This document shows positions 18,956 to 26,903 of a stretch of DNA of 64,000 nucleotides, piece after piece. Each line of letters begins with the position of its first letter. Position 1 is the stretch's first letter. The notes under the pieces are model-generated. The model ran no database searches and had not been told where the DNA came from. It saw only the letters and a program-made list of their open reading frames with translations. The DNA comes from Cellulomonas sp. Its GTDB lineage: Bacteria > Actinomycetota > Actinomycetes > Actinomycetales > Cellulomonadaceae. The translations under genes were made by a program, and so were the position numbers. Location of the stretch: assembly GCF_017744555.1 (NCBI RefSeq), contig NZ_JAGIBD010000007.1, forward strand, positions 129,446 through 193,445, in the 5' to 3' direction.

Positions 18956-20125
18956 TCAGCGCCCCGCGGGCGTCAGTCCGAGCGAGCGGCCCGCGAGGCC
19001 CCGACGACGAGCCGCGAGCGACGTCGCGACCGACCGCAGCGCCTGCGCCGCGGGGGAGTCCGGCTCCGCGAGCACGACGGGCGTGCCGCCGTCGCCCGCC
19101 TCGCGCAGCCGCACGTCGAGCGGCACCTGGCCCAGCAGCGGCACGTCGCCGCCCGTGAGCTGCGACAGGTTCTCCGCGACGCGTTGCCCGCCGCCCGAGC
19201 CGAACAGCTCGAGCCGTGACCCGTCGGGCTGCGGCAGCCACGACATGTTCTCGACGACCCCGACCACGTGCTGGCGCGTCTGCACCGCGACCGACCCGGC
19301 CCGCTCGGCGACCTCCGCGGCCGCGACCTGCGGCGTCGTCACCACCACGATCTCGGACCCCGGCAGCAGCTGCGCGACCGAGATCGCGATGTCGCCCGTG
19401 CCCGGTGGCAGGTCGAGCAGCAGCACGTCGAGGTCGCCCCAGAACACGTCCGCGAGGAACTGCTGCAGCGCACGGTGCAGCATCGGCCCGCGCCAGACCA
19501 CCGGCTGCCCGGGCGGCACGAACATCCCGATCGACACGACCTTCACGTCGTGCGCCACCGGCGGCAGCAGCATGTCGTCGACCTTCGTCGGCTGCCGCGT
19601 CACCCCCAGCATCCGCGGGATCGAGAAGCCGTAGATGTCCGCGTCGACGACGCCGACCCGCAGCCCGTCGGCAGCCATCGCGACCGCGAGGTTCGCCGTC
19701 ACGGACGACTTGCCGACACCGCCCTTGCCCGACGCGATCGCGAACACCTTCGTCAGCGACGTCGGCTGGGCGAACGGGATGACGGGCTCGGCGTCCGTGC
19801 CGCGCAGCAGCGTGCGCAGCGCGGCCCGCTGGTCGGCGCTCATCACGCCGAGGTCCACGACCACGTCCGTGACTCCGTCGACCGCGACCGCGGCGGCGGT
19901 GACGTCGCGCGTCAGCGTCTCCTTGAGCGGGCAGCCCGGCGTCGTGAGATCGATGCCGACCCGTACCCGGCTGCCGTCGACGTCGACCGAACGGACCATG
20001 CCGAGCTCGGTGATCGGCCGGCGGATCTCCGGGTCCAGCACGGTCGCGAGCGCCTCGTGGACCGCCGCCGTGAGGCCGTCGGTCCCTTCGGCGCCGGAGG
20101 TCGGGTGGGCGGCGTTCGACGACAT
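18956..20125 (-). CDS. mrp: Mrp/ApbC-type P-loop Fe-S carrier
   Basis: A 389-residue protein with an N-terminal MIP18 (DUF59) domain (about 15-95, including the conserved TTPGCPLKETL). A deviant Walker A SGKGGVGKSS near residue 134 is followed by VDADIYGFSIPRMLG and DLPPGTGDIAISV. These proteins carry or transfer Fe-S clusters. The C-terminal CxxC that usually bridges a cluster is absent: the segment reads ENMSWLPQPDGSRLELFG. From memory, actinobacterial Mrp proteins share this. The start is ATG 20125, with TACGAT (20138-20133) seven bases upstream and no Shine-Dalgarno. Confidence 0.92.
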   Translation of the reverse strand: MSSNAAHPTSGAEGTDGLTAAVHEALATVLDPEIRRPITELGMVRSVDVDGSRVRVGIDLTTPGCPLKETLTRDVTAAAVAVDGVTDVVVDLGVMSADQRAALRTLLRGTDAEPVIPFAQPTSLTKVFAIASGKGGVGKSSVTANLAVAMAADGLRVGVVDADIYGFSIPRMLGVTRQPTKVDDMLLPPVAHDVKVVSIGMFVPPGQPVVWRGPMLHRALQQFLADVFWGDLDVLLLDLPPGTGDIAISVAQLLPGSEIVVVTTPQVAAAEVAERAGSVAVQTRQHVVGVVENMSWLPQPDGSRLELFGSGGGQRVAENLSQLTGGDVPLLGQVPLDVRLREAGDGGTPVVLAEPDSPAAQALRSVATSLAARRRGLAGRSLGLTPAGR

Positions 20126-20183
20126 GGCGCCCATCGTAGGTCGGTCCCGCGCGCCGCTCGGTCGCCGAAAGGCCCTTGCGGCG

Positions 20184-20702
20184 TCAGGTGCGGTCGGACC
20201 CCTGGTCGGGCCGCCCCTCCGCCTCGCGCTCCTCCGCGAGGTCCTCGAGCAGGTTGCGCAGCTCCGAGCGGACGAAGTCACGCGTCGCGACCTCGGACAG
20301 CGCGATGCGCAGCGCCGCCATCTCGCGGGCCAGGAACTCGGTGTCCGCGAGGTTCCGCTCGGAGCGCTGCCGGTCCTGCTCGGCCTGCACGCGGTCGCGG
20401 TCGGTCTGCCGGTTCTGCGCCAGCAGGATCAGCGGGGCGGCGTACGACGCCTGCAGCGACAGCATCAGCGTGAGGACGGTGAAGCCGTTCGACGGGTCGT
20501 CGAACCGCGGGCGGTCCGGCCCCCAGTTCGCGTTCCACGCGAGCCACACGATGCAGAACACCGTGAGCCAGATGATGAACAGCGGCGTGCCGAGGAAGCG
20601 CGCGATGCTCTCCGCGATCTTGCCCGACGTGTCCTCGTCGAACTGCGCGCGCGGCAGCAGGGACCGCCGCGTCTCGCGCGGCTGGTCGAGCCGGTCAGCC
20701 AC
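20184..20702 (-). CDS. DUF1003 membrane protein
   Basis: A 172-residue protein of the DUF1003 family. A basic N-terminus with RAQFDEDTSGKIAESIARFLG is followed by two hydrophobic helices (about 38-57 and 72-95). The diagnostic stretch between them is AWNANWGPDRPRFDDP, and the C-terminus is a charged coiled coil rich in Arg/Glu. Function is unknown. It overlaps the end of the upstream CBS/MgtE_N gene by eight bases, so the two are co-transcribed; this pairing recurs in actinomycetes and suggests a joint ion- or envelope-related role. Confidence 0.9.
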   Translation of the reverse strand: MADRLDQPRETRRSLLPRAQFDEDTSGKIAESIARFLGTPLFIIWLTVFCIVWLAWNANWGPDRPRFDDPSNGFTVLTLMLSLQASYAAPLILLAQNRQTDRDRVQAEQDRQRSERNLADTEFLAREMAALRIALSEVATRDFVRSELRNLLEDLAEEREAEGRPDQGSDRT

Positions 20703-21993
20703 GACGGCCCCCCGCGGTCGGCCCGGCCGCGGGCGTCGGGTTCTCGTCGTCGTCCGTCTCGCGCCAGTCCTCGGGAAGCAGGTGGTCGAGGACGTCGTCG
20801 ACGGACACCGCGCCGAGCAGGCGCTTCTCGGCGTCGACCACGGGCATGGCGAGCAGGTTGTAGGTGGCGAGCTGCCGGGTCACCGCGAGCAGCGGGGCCT
20901 CGGCGGGGGCCGCCTCGATGTCCGTGTCGACGATCGAGCCGATCGCGTCGTGCGGCGGCTCGCGCAGCAGGCGCTGCAGGTGCACGACGCCGATGAAGCG
21001 GCCCGTCGGCGTCTCCAGCGGCGGGCGGGCGACGAACACCATCGACGCGAGCGCGGGCGTCAGGTCCTGTCGGCGCACGTGCGCGAGCGCTGACGCGATC
21101 GACGTCTCCGGGCCCAGGATCACCGGCTCGGTGGTCATCAGGCCGCCCGCGGTGTTGTCCTCGTAGGCCAGCAGGCGTCGCACGTCCTCGGCCTCGTCGG
21201 GCTCCATGAGGCCGAGCAGCTCGGCCTGCTGCGCGTCCGGCAGCTCGCCGAGCAGGTCGGCGGCGTCGTCGGGCTGCATCGCCTCGAGCACGTCGGCCGC
21301 GCGGGTCAGCTCCAGGCCCTGGAGGATCGCCACCTGGTCGTCCTCGGGCAGCTCCTCGAGCACGTCGGCGAGGCGCTCGTTGTCGAGGGCGGTCGCGACC
21401 TGCAGCCGGCGCGCGCGACCCAGGTCGTGCAGCACGTCGGCCAGGTCGGCGGGCTTGAGGTCCTCGTACTGCGCGAGCAGCAGCTCTGCGCCCTGCTCGG
21501 CGGACCGGCGGGCCAGGCCCGTCACCTCGTCGACCGAGACCAGCACCGTCTCGCCGCGCCGCCGCAGCAGACCGGACTTGCCGGGCCGGTGCCGCCGGAC
21601 GAACAGCTTGGTGACGACCCAGTCGCCGTTGCGCTGCAGCTCGATCGCGACGTCCTCGATGGACGCCTGCCCCGAGCCGTCCACGAAGTCGACCGTCCGG
21701 TCGAGCAGCTCGCCGACCACGACCGTCTCGAACGCGCGCTGCTCGAACCGGCGCATGTTCACCAGGCCCGTGGAGATGACCTGCCCCGCGTCGATGGAGG
21801 TCACGCGCGTCAACGGCAGGAACACCCGGCGCCGTCCGGCGACCTCGACCACCAGGCCGACCGCCCGCGGCGGACCCTTGGGTCGGACCAGCACGACGAC
21901 GTCGCGCACCCGCCCGACCTGGTCACCGAGCGGGTCGAAGACGATGGTCCCGGCGAGGCGCGCGACGAACACCCGGGTCCCGACGCTGCTCAC
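20695..21993 (-). CDS. Soluble MgtE-N/CBS-domain protein
   Basis: A 432-residue protein with three parts. A PRC-barrel-like N-terminal half (DPLGDQVGRVRDVVVL) comes first. An MgtE N-terminal superhelical domain follows (LADVLEELPEDDQVAILQGL, then QPDDAADLLGELP). Last is a CBS pair (MTTEPVILGPETSIASALAH to the final VDDVLDHLLPEDW). The MgtE channel helices are missing, so it can sense Mg or adenylates but not transport by itself. It starts at GTG 21993, with TAGGCT (22006-22001) seven bases upstream, consistent with a leaderless transcript. It forms an operon with the DUF1003 gene. Confidence 0.88.
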   Translation of the reverse strand: MSSVGTRVFVARLAGTIVFDPLGDQVGRVRDVVVLVRPKGPPRAVGLVVEVAGRRRVFLPLTRVTSIDAGQVISTGLVNMRRFEQRAFETVVVGELLDRTVDFVDGSGQASIEDVAIELQRNGDWVVTKLFVRRHRPGKSGLLRRRGETVLVSVDEVTGLARRSAEQGAELLLAQYEDLKPADLADVLHDLGRARRLQVATALDNERLADVLEELPEDDQVAILQGLELTRAADVLEAMQPDDAADLLGELPDAQQAELLGLMEPDEAEDVRRLLAYEDNTAGGLMTTEPVILGPETSIASALAHVRRQDLTPALASMVFVARPPLETPTGRFIGVVHLQRLLREPPHDAIGSIVDTDIEAAPAEAPLLAVTRQLATYNLLAMPVVDAEKRLLGAVSVDDVLDHLLPEDWRETDDDENPTPAAGPTAGGRRG

Positions 21994-22112
21994 GCCGGTC
22001 AGCCTAACCAACAGCCCCACCTCGGCCCTGGCACCACGCGCACACCGTCGCTGACCTGCGCGATCACGGTCCTGCCCTGGCGCCGGGGCGCGCTTCGGGG
22101 GAGGATCGCCGC

Positions 22113-22853
22113 ATGTCGTTCTCGGGCCAGCCGAGGCCTCCGCGCACCCCGACCCCGCCGCAGGGCGAGACCATCGCGGCCTACGCGACGTACCTCGAGG
22201 CGCAGCGCGCCGTCGACCACCTCGCCGACTCGGCGTTCCCCGTGCAGCTCGTGACGATCGTCGGCACCGACCTCAAGATGGTCGAGCGGGTCACCGGGCG
22301 ACTGTCCTACCCCCGCGTCGCGATGGGCGGGTTCGTGTCCGGGGCGTGGTTCGGCCTGTTCGTCGGGCTGCTGCTCTCGCTGTTCACGGCCCCCGGCTCG
22401 CGCAGCCCGTTCCTGCCCGCGATCCTCATCGGCGGCGCGTTCGGCCTCCTGTTCTCCGTCGTGCCGTACTCGTTCACGCGCGGGCGGCGGGACTTCACGT
22501 CGTCGAGCCAGATCGTCGCGTCGTCGTACGCGGTGCTGTGCCGCACCGAGCAGGCGCACAAGGCGCGGGAGCTCCTGCGGGAGGTCGGCGGGGTGCAGTC
22601 CGGCGTCGTCCGGCCGCCCGCCGCCGTCATCCCGGGCGGACCGCCGTCGGACGCCGCCGTGACGTACCCGCCGCCGTCCGCGCCCTCCGGGCCGCCGACG
22701 GGCTCGCCGACCGTGCCGCCGGTCGCCCCTCCCGGGCCGCCGTCCGGACCGGGCGGACCGTCCGGACCGGGCACGCCATCCGGACCAGGCACGCCATCCG
22801 GACCGGGCACGCCATCCGGACCGGGCACGCCACCCGGGCCGCCGCCCGGCTGA
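22113..22853 (+). CDS. General-stress-protein-17M-like membrane protein with Pro/Gly tail
   Basis: A 246-residue protein. The N-terminal domain (about 18-65, IAAYATYLEAQRAVDHLADS with VTIVGTDLKMVERV) matches the GSP17M/YflT fold. It is followed by two hydrophobic helices (about 75-120) and the remainder of the domain up to CRTEQAHKARELL. The last 75 residues are Pro/Gly/Ser rich and end in five PSGPGx units encoded by an 18-bp tandem repeat. Members are annotated as stress proteins or, probably wrongly, magnesium transporters. The real function is unknown. Confidence 0.75.
   Translation: MSFSGQPRPPRTPTPPQGETIAAYATYLEAQRAVDHLADSAFPVQLVTIVGTDLKMVERVTGRLSYPRVAMGGFVSGAWFGLFVGLLLSLFTAPGSRSPFLPAILIGGAFGLLFSVVPYSFTRGRRDFTSSSQIVASSYAVLCRTEQAHKARELLREVGGVQSGVVRPPAAVIPGGPPSDAAVTYPPPSAPSGPPTGSPTVPPVAPPGPPSGPGGPSGPGTPSGPGTPSGPGTPSGPGTPPGPPPG
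22740..22829 (+). repeat. Five tandem 18-bp repeats within the membrane protein tail
   Basis: Five 18-bp units (CCATCCGGACCGGGCACG and variants) run head to tail in frame, encoding PSGPGx. The last three differ at one base or less, a sign of recent slippage. Confidence 0.9.
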
Positions 22854-22933
22854 CGACCCGGTCGTCAGGACCGCACCGGCCGCACCGGCGTCGGCCCCAC
22901 TCCGCGCTCCACGCGATCGACAACGGGTGTCCC

Positions 22934-23431
22934 ATGAACGCCAAGAAGCAGGTCGTCGCCGTGCTCGCTGCCGGGCTCCTCGGGGTCGTCTACGTGTCGT
23001 CCGCCGCCGCCACACCGCCCTCCACCGACCCGCCCGAGGCGAGCGACCTCGTCAGCGGGCCGCTCGACGGCAGCGCGGGCCGGCACCCGCTACGCGTCGA
23101 GCAGGACGGCGTCGAGCTCACGGTCAAGCAGCCGACCACGGTGGCGACGTTCGACCTCACGTACGAGCCGCTCGAGTTCTCCGGCTGGCACTCGCACCCG
23201 GGGATCGTCGTCGTGGTCGTGAAGTCCGGCACGGTCGAGCGCACCACGCCCGGCAAGCACGGGCACTGCACCACGCAGACGTTCACCGCGGGCACGTCGT
23301 TCACCGAGGTCGGCACGCACTACGTCGCCAACCCGAGCGCGACCGACGCGGCCGTCCTGTCGATCACGCGCATCTACCCGACCGACGCCACCGTGAGCCG
23401 CATCGACCAGCCCGCGCCCGACTGCGGCTGA
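22934..23431 (+). CDS. Secreted cupin-domain protein
   Basis: A 165-residue protein with a Sec signal peptide (MNAKKQVVAVLAAGLLGVVY, cleavage likely after SSAAA near residue 26). A single cupin follows. SGWHSHPG gives a HxH metal-ligand pair, and GTHYVANPS holds the third histidine in the second cupin motif. Two Cys (GHCTTQ and the C-terminal PDCG) could form a disulfide outside the cell. The catalytic role is unknown. ATG 22934 follows the preceding membrane protein gene by 80 bases. Longer frames upstream are only readthrough in another gene's frame. Confidence 0.8.
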   Translation: MNAKKQVVAVLAAGLLGVVYVSSAAATPPSTDPPEASDLVSGPLDGSAGRHPLRVEQDGVELTVKQPTTVATFDLTYEPLEFSGWHSHPGIVVVVVKSGTVERTTPGKHGHCTTQTFTAGTSFTEVGTHYVANPSATDAAVLSITRIYPTDATVSRIDQPAPDCG

Positions 23432-23437
23432 CCGCCC

Positions 23438-23632
23438 TCACGACACGGGGGAGGGCTCCACGCCCCGGGCCCGGCGCACGCGCCACACCGTTCTCCACCA
23501 GCGGTGCCCGTGCACGCGCGGGTCGCGCGGCTCGGCAGGTTCGACGACAGGTGCGTCCGGCCGTGCGCTCGCGGCGAGTGCCGCGGTCGTCTGCCCGGCG
23601 AGCACCGCCAGCAGGTGCGATCCGTCCATCAT
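23438..23632 (-). CDS. Small hypothetical protein (64 aa)
   Basis: Reads MMDGSHLLAVLAGQTTAALA followed by a Pro-rich middle and a basic C-terminus (HRWWRTVWRVRRARG). A purine-rich GGGGGA lies about five bases before the ATG at 23632, which supports translation. It has no recognisable domain. The amphipathic basic tail could contact membrane or nucleic acid, but nothing proves it. It is convergent with the cupin gene, six bases apart. A longer frame to 23689 lacks a better start. Confidence 0.45.
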   Translation of the reverse strand: MMDGSHLLAVLAGQTTAALAASARPDAPVVEPAEPRDPRVHGHRWWRTVWRVRRARGVEPSPVS

Positions 23633-23692
23633 GAGATCCCCCGAGAGGCCGTGGGTCGGGGCGAGGTGCTCCGACGGGGGATGACGCACGAC

Positions 23693-23722
23693 GGCCCGCG
23701 ACCTCGACAGAGGCCGCGGGCC
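23693..23722 (-). terminator. Terminator after the Xaa-Pro aminopeptidase gene
   Basis: GGCCCGCG (23693-23700) pairs with CGCGGGCC (23715-23722). An inner CCTC/GAGG stem and a four-base loop complete it. It lies 18 bases past the aminopeptidase stop. Confidence 0.75.
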
Positions 23723-23740
23723 GATCGTCCGGCGGCGGGG

Positions 23741-25276
23741 TCAGGCCAGGAGGCGGGCCATCCACGCCTCGACGGCGTCGGGGTCGCGCGGCAGCGCGGC
23801 GGACAGGTTCTCGTTGCCGTCGGCCGTGACGAGCACGTCGTCCTCGATCCGCACCCCGATGCCCCGGTACTCCTCGGGGACCAGCAGGTCGTCGGACTTG
23901 AAGTACAGGCCCGGCTCGATCGTGAACACCATGCCCGGCTCGAGGATCCCGTCGAGGTACAGCTCGGCCCGGGCCTGCGCGCAGTCGTGCACGTCGAGGC
24001 CGAGGTGGTGGCTCGTGCCGTGCACCATCCAGCGGCGGTGGTGCTGGTTCTCGGGCAGCAGCGACTGCTCGGCGCTCACCGGCAGCAGGCCCCACTCGTC
24101 GAGTCGCGCGGCGATGACCTCCATCGCGGCGGCGTGCACGTCGCGGAACTTCGTGCCGGGCTTCGCGACGGCGAAGGCTGCGTCGGCGGCGTCGAGCACG
24201 GCCTGGTAGACCCGGCGCTGCACCTCGGTGAACGTGCCGTCGACGGGGAGCGTGCGCGTGACGTCGGCGGTGTACAGGCTGTCGATCTCGACGCCCGCGT
24301 CGACGAGCACGAGCTCGCCCGACCGGACGGGGCCGTCATTGTCGATCCAGTGCAGCGTCGTCGCGTGCTCTCCCGCCGCCGCGATCGTCTCGTAGCCGAC
24401 CGCGTTGCCCTCCTGGCGGGCGTGCCCGATGAACGTGCCCTCGATGACCCGCTCGCCGCGCGCGTGCGCCTGCGCGGCCGGCAGCGCCCGCACGATCTTC
24501 TCGAAGCCCTCGATCGTCGTGTCGACCGCGAGGCGCATCTGCTCGACCTCGTACGCGTCCTTGACCAGCCGCAGCTCCGAGAGCGACTCGGCCAGCGCGG
24601 TGTCGCGCTCACCCGACGCCTCCGCCGCGCGGATCTCCTCGATGACGGCCTCGACGGCCTCGTCCACGTCCGGCACGACGAGGAGCTGCACGCCGTCCGC
24701 GCCCACGTCCTTCGCGAGCGCGTCCCGCAGGTCGTCGAGGTGCGCCGTGCGGATGCCCGTCGTCGTCTCCATGTCCTCGAGCGTCGGACGGGCGCCGACC
24801 CAGAACTCGCCGTACCGCGAGTCGGAGAAGAACTCCTCGGTGTCCCGGCCCGCGAGCGGCCGCAGGTACAGCACCGCGTGGTGCGCGCTGCCGTCGTCGC
24901 CCGTGCCGTCCTCGACCGGGTGCAGCACGAGTACCGCGTCGGGCTCCTGCTCCATGCCCAGGCCCGTGAGGTGCGCGAACGCGGAGTGCGGCCGGAACCG
25001 GTAGTCCGTGTCGTTGGAGCGGACCTTGAACGCGCCGGCCGGCACGACGAGCCGCTCGCCCGGGAACTTCGCCGACAGCGCCGATCGCCGGGCCGCCGTG
25101 TGGTCCGCGGCGGGGCTGCGGGTCGCGGTCGACGCGGGACGCTCCGCCCAGCCCGACGTGACGAAGCGCAGGAACTCCGCCGACCCCGGTCGCTGGGACC
25201 GGTTGCTCCCTCGGTCCGCGAGCGGCTGCTCGCTGGTCGGGGTCTCCGGGGTGTCAGGCGTCGTGTCCGAGGTCAT
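23741..25276 (-). CDS. pepP: Xaa-Pro aminopeptidase (M24B, aminopeptidase P)
   Basis: A 511-residue cytosolic metallopeptidase removing the N-terminal residue before proline. The N-terminal domain (about 50-180) has RSNDTDYRFRPHSAFAHLTG. The pita-bread domain holds all five metal ligands: VDAGVEIDSLYTADVTRTLP (two Asp), GTSHHLGLDVHD (His), FTIEPGLYF (Glu) and GVRIEDDVLV (Glu). An acidic, Pro/Thr-rich first 35 residues precede the catalytic part. ATG 25276 is the natural start; the upstream extension to 25411 would run through the divergent PHP gene. Confidence 0.95.
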   Translation of the reverse strand: MTSDTTPDTPETPTSEQPLADRGSNRSQRPGSAEFLRFVTSGWAERPASTATRSPAADHTAARRSALSAKFPGERLVVPAGAFKVRSNDTDYRFRPHSAFAHLTGLGMEQEPDAVLVLHPVEDGTGDDGSAHHAVLYLRPLAGRDTEEFFSDSRYGEFWVGARPTLEDMETTTGIRTAHLDDLRDALAKDVGADGVQLLVVPDVDEAVEAVIEEIRAAEASGERDTALAESLSELRLVKDAYEVEQMRLAVDTTIEGFEKIVRALPAAQAHARGERVIEGTFIGHARQEGNAVGYETIAAAGEHATTLHWIDNDGPVRSGELVLVDAGVEIDSLYTADVTRTLPVDGTFTEVQRRVYQAVLDAADAAFAVAKPGTKFRDVHAAAMEVIAARLDEWGLLPVSAEQSLLPENQHHRRWMVHGTSHHLGLDVHDCAQARAELYLDGILEPGMVFTIEPGLYFKSDDLLVPEEYRGIGVRIEDDVLVTADGNENLSAALPRDPDAVEAWMARLLA

Positions 25277-25359
25277 CGGGCCAGTCTCCCACCGGCGCCC
25301 GGCGCGGCTCGACCCGGGCCGGTGCGGGCGCAGGCCCGTCCGCCGGATACCTTGGCCCG

Positions 25360-26202
25360 ATGCGCATCGACCTGCACACCCACTCGACGGCCTCCGACGG
25401 CACGCAGTCACCCGCCGACGTGGTGCTGGCGGCAGGGGAGGCCGGTCTCGACGTCGTCGCCCTCACCGACCACGACACGACGGCCGGGTGGGACGAGGCC
25501 GCGGAGGCGGCCCAGCTCGTGGGCGTCACGCTCGTCCGCGGCACGGAGGTGTCCGCGCGCTCGCGGGGGATCAGCGTGCACCTGCTGTCCTACCTGCAGG
25601 ACCCGACGCACCCGGCGCTCGTGACCGAGCTCGACAAGACCCGCGACGCGCGGCTCGGCCGGGCCCGCGCGATCGTCGACCTGCTCGCCGCGGACTTCCC
25701 GATCACATGGGACGACGTGCTCGCGCAGGCGAAGGACGCGGTCGTCGTCGGTCGGCCGCACCTCGCGGACGCGCTCGTCGCGAACGGCGTCGTCCCGGAC
25801 CGCGACGCCGCGTTCGCGCGGCTGCTGCGCGCGGACGGCCCCTACCACGTGCCGCACTACGCGCCCGCAGCACCCGATGCCGTCCGCGCGATCCGGGCCG
25901 CCGGGGGAGTGCCCGTGTTCGCGCACCCCGGTGCTGACGCGCGCGGCCGCATCGTGCCCGACGCGGTGTTCGACGAGCTCGCCGCGGTTGGGCTCGGCGG
26001 CATCGAGGTGCACCACCGCGACCACTCGCCGCAGCAGCGGGAGCGGCTCACCGCGATCGCGGAGCGGCTCGGGCTGCTCGTCACGGGGTCGAGCGACTAC
26101 CACGGGGACGGCAAGGCCAACCGGCTGGGAGAGAATCTCACCGAGCCGTCGGCGCTGGCCGCGATCGAGGAGCAGGGAGCAGTGGACGTGATCCGGGCAT
26201 GA
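25360..26202 (+). CDS. PHP-domain phosphoesterase (RNase AM/TrpH type)
   Basis: A 280-residue PHP phosphatase. Metal-binding motifs are visible in order: DLHTHSTASDG, ALTDHDTTAGW, RGTEVSA, HLLSY, GRPHLA, FAHPG, EVHHRDHS and the closing SSDYHGDG. This is the 3',5'-nucleoside bisphosphate phosphatase/5'-3' exonuclease branch (TrpH, RNase AM). TACCTT (25348-25353) sits six bases before the ATG, indicating a leaderless message. The stop overlaps the marC start (ATGA). It is divergent from pepP. Confidence 0.92.
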   Translation: MRIDLHTHSTASDGTQSPADVVLAAGEAGLDVVALTDHDTTAGWDEAAEAAQLVGVTLVRGTEVSARSRGISVHLLSYLQDPTHPALVTELDKTRDARLGRARAIVDLLAADFPITWDDVLAQAKDAVVVGRPHLADALVANGVVPDRDAAFARLLRADGPYHVPHYAPAAPDAVRAIRAAGGVPVFAHPGADARGRIVPDAVFDELAAVGLGGIEVHHRDHSPQQRERLTAIAERLGLLVTGSSDYHGDGKANRLGENLTEPSALAAIEEQGAVDVIRA

Positions 26203-26825
26203 GCGAGCTCTTCGACCTCCAGCTCTTCATCTCCGTCTTCATCACCCTGTTCGTCATCATGGACCCGCCCGGGACCGTGCCGATCTTCCTCGGGCTGACA
26301 GGCGCGATGACGCGCGCGCAGCGCAACCGGGCGGCGCGGCAGGCGATCCTCGTCGCCTTCGGCGTCATCGTGTCGTTCGCGGTGTTCGGGCAGCAGCTCC
26401 TCAGCTACATGCACATCTCGCTCGCGGCGCTGCAGGCGTCGGGCGGGCTGCTGCTGCTCGTGGTCGCGATGGAGCTGCTCACCGGCAAGATGGAGGAGCC
26501 CGAGCCGTCGGGCAACGCCAAGGTCAACGTGGCCCTCGTCCCGCTCGGCACGCCGCTGCTGGCGGGGCCCGGCGCGATCGTCGCGACCATGGTGTTCGTC
26601 AAGCAGGCCGACCTGTCCACCTCGCACGACTGGATCGCGATCGCGCTCGGCGTCGTCGCGGTGCACGTGTGCCTCTACCTGGCCATGCGGTTCGCCAACG
26701 TCGTGCACCGCGTGCTCAAGGACTCCGGCACCGTGCTCGTCACCCGCATCGCCGGTCTGCTGCTCGCCGCGATCGCGGTGCAGCTCGTCGCCGACGCCGT
26801 GGAGGCGTTCATCCAGAGCGCCTGA
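26199..26825 (+). CDS. MarC-family integral membrane protein (UPF0056)
   Basis: A 208-residue protein with six hydrophobic helices. The family signature is the N-terminal FVIMDPPGTVPIFLGLT and the mid-protein VPLGTPLLAGPGAIVATMV. Function is unknown; the old link to multiple antibiotic resistance in E. coli was withdrawn. ATG 26199 overlaps the PHP stop by four bases, so the pair forms an operon. A hairpin terminator shared with the convergent RNA helicase follows. Confidence 0.93.
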   Translation: MSELFDLQLFISVFITLFVIMDPPGTVPIFLGLTGAMTRAQRNRAARQAILVAFGVIVSFAVFGQQLLSYMHISLAALQASGGLLLLVVAMELLTGKMEEPEPSGNAKVNVALVPLGTPLLAGPGAIVATMVFVKQADLSTSHDWIAIALGVVAVHVCLYLAMRFANVVHRVLKDSGTVLVTRIAGLLLAAIAVQLVADAVEAFIQSA

Positions 26826-26839
26826 CGGCGCGGACGACG

Positions 26840-26871
26840 AAGGGTGGGCCCGCCGCGGCGGACCCACCCTT
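26840..26871. terminator. Bidirectional terminator between marC and the RNA helicase
   Basis: AAGGGTGGG (26840-26848) pairs with CCCACCCTT (26863-26871), with a GC-rich inner hairpin in the loop. It is flanked by convergent gene ends. Confidence 0.75.
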
Positions 26872-26903
26872 CACGTCGTGCTGCGCCAGGTCGGCGCCGG
26901 TCC

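Noticed and set aside
22740-22835. Short CRISPR-like array
   Set aside because: The units are contiguous 18-bp in-frame repeats without spacers inside a coding sequence, and no cas genes are present.
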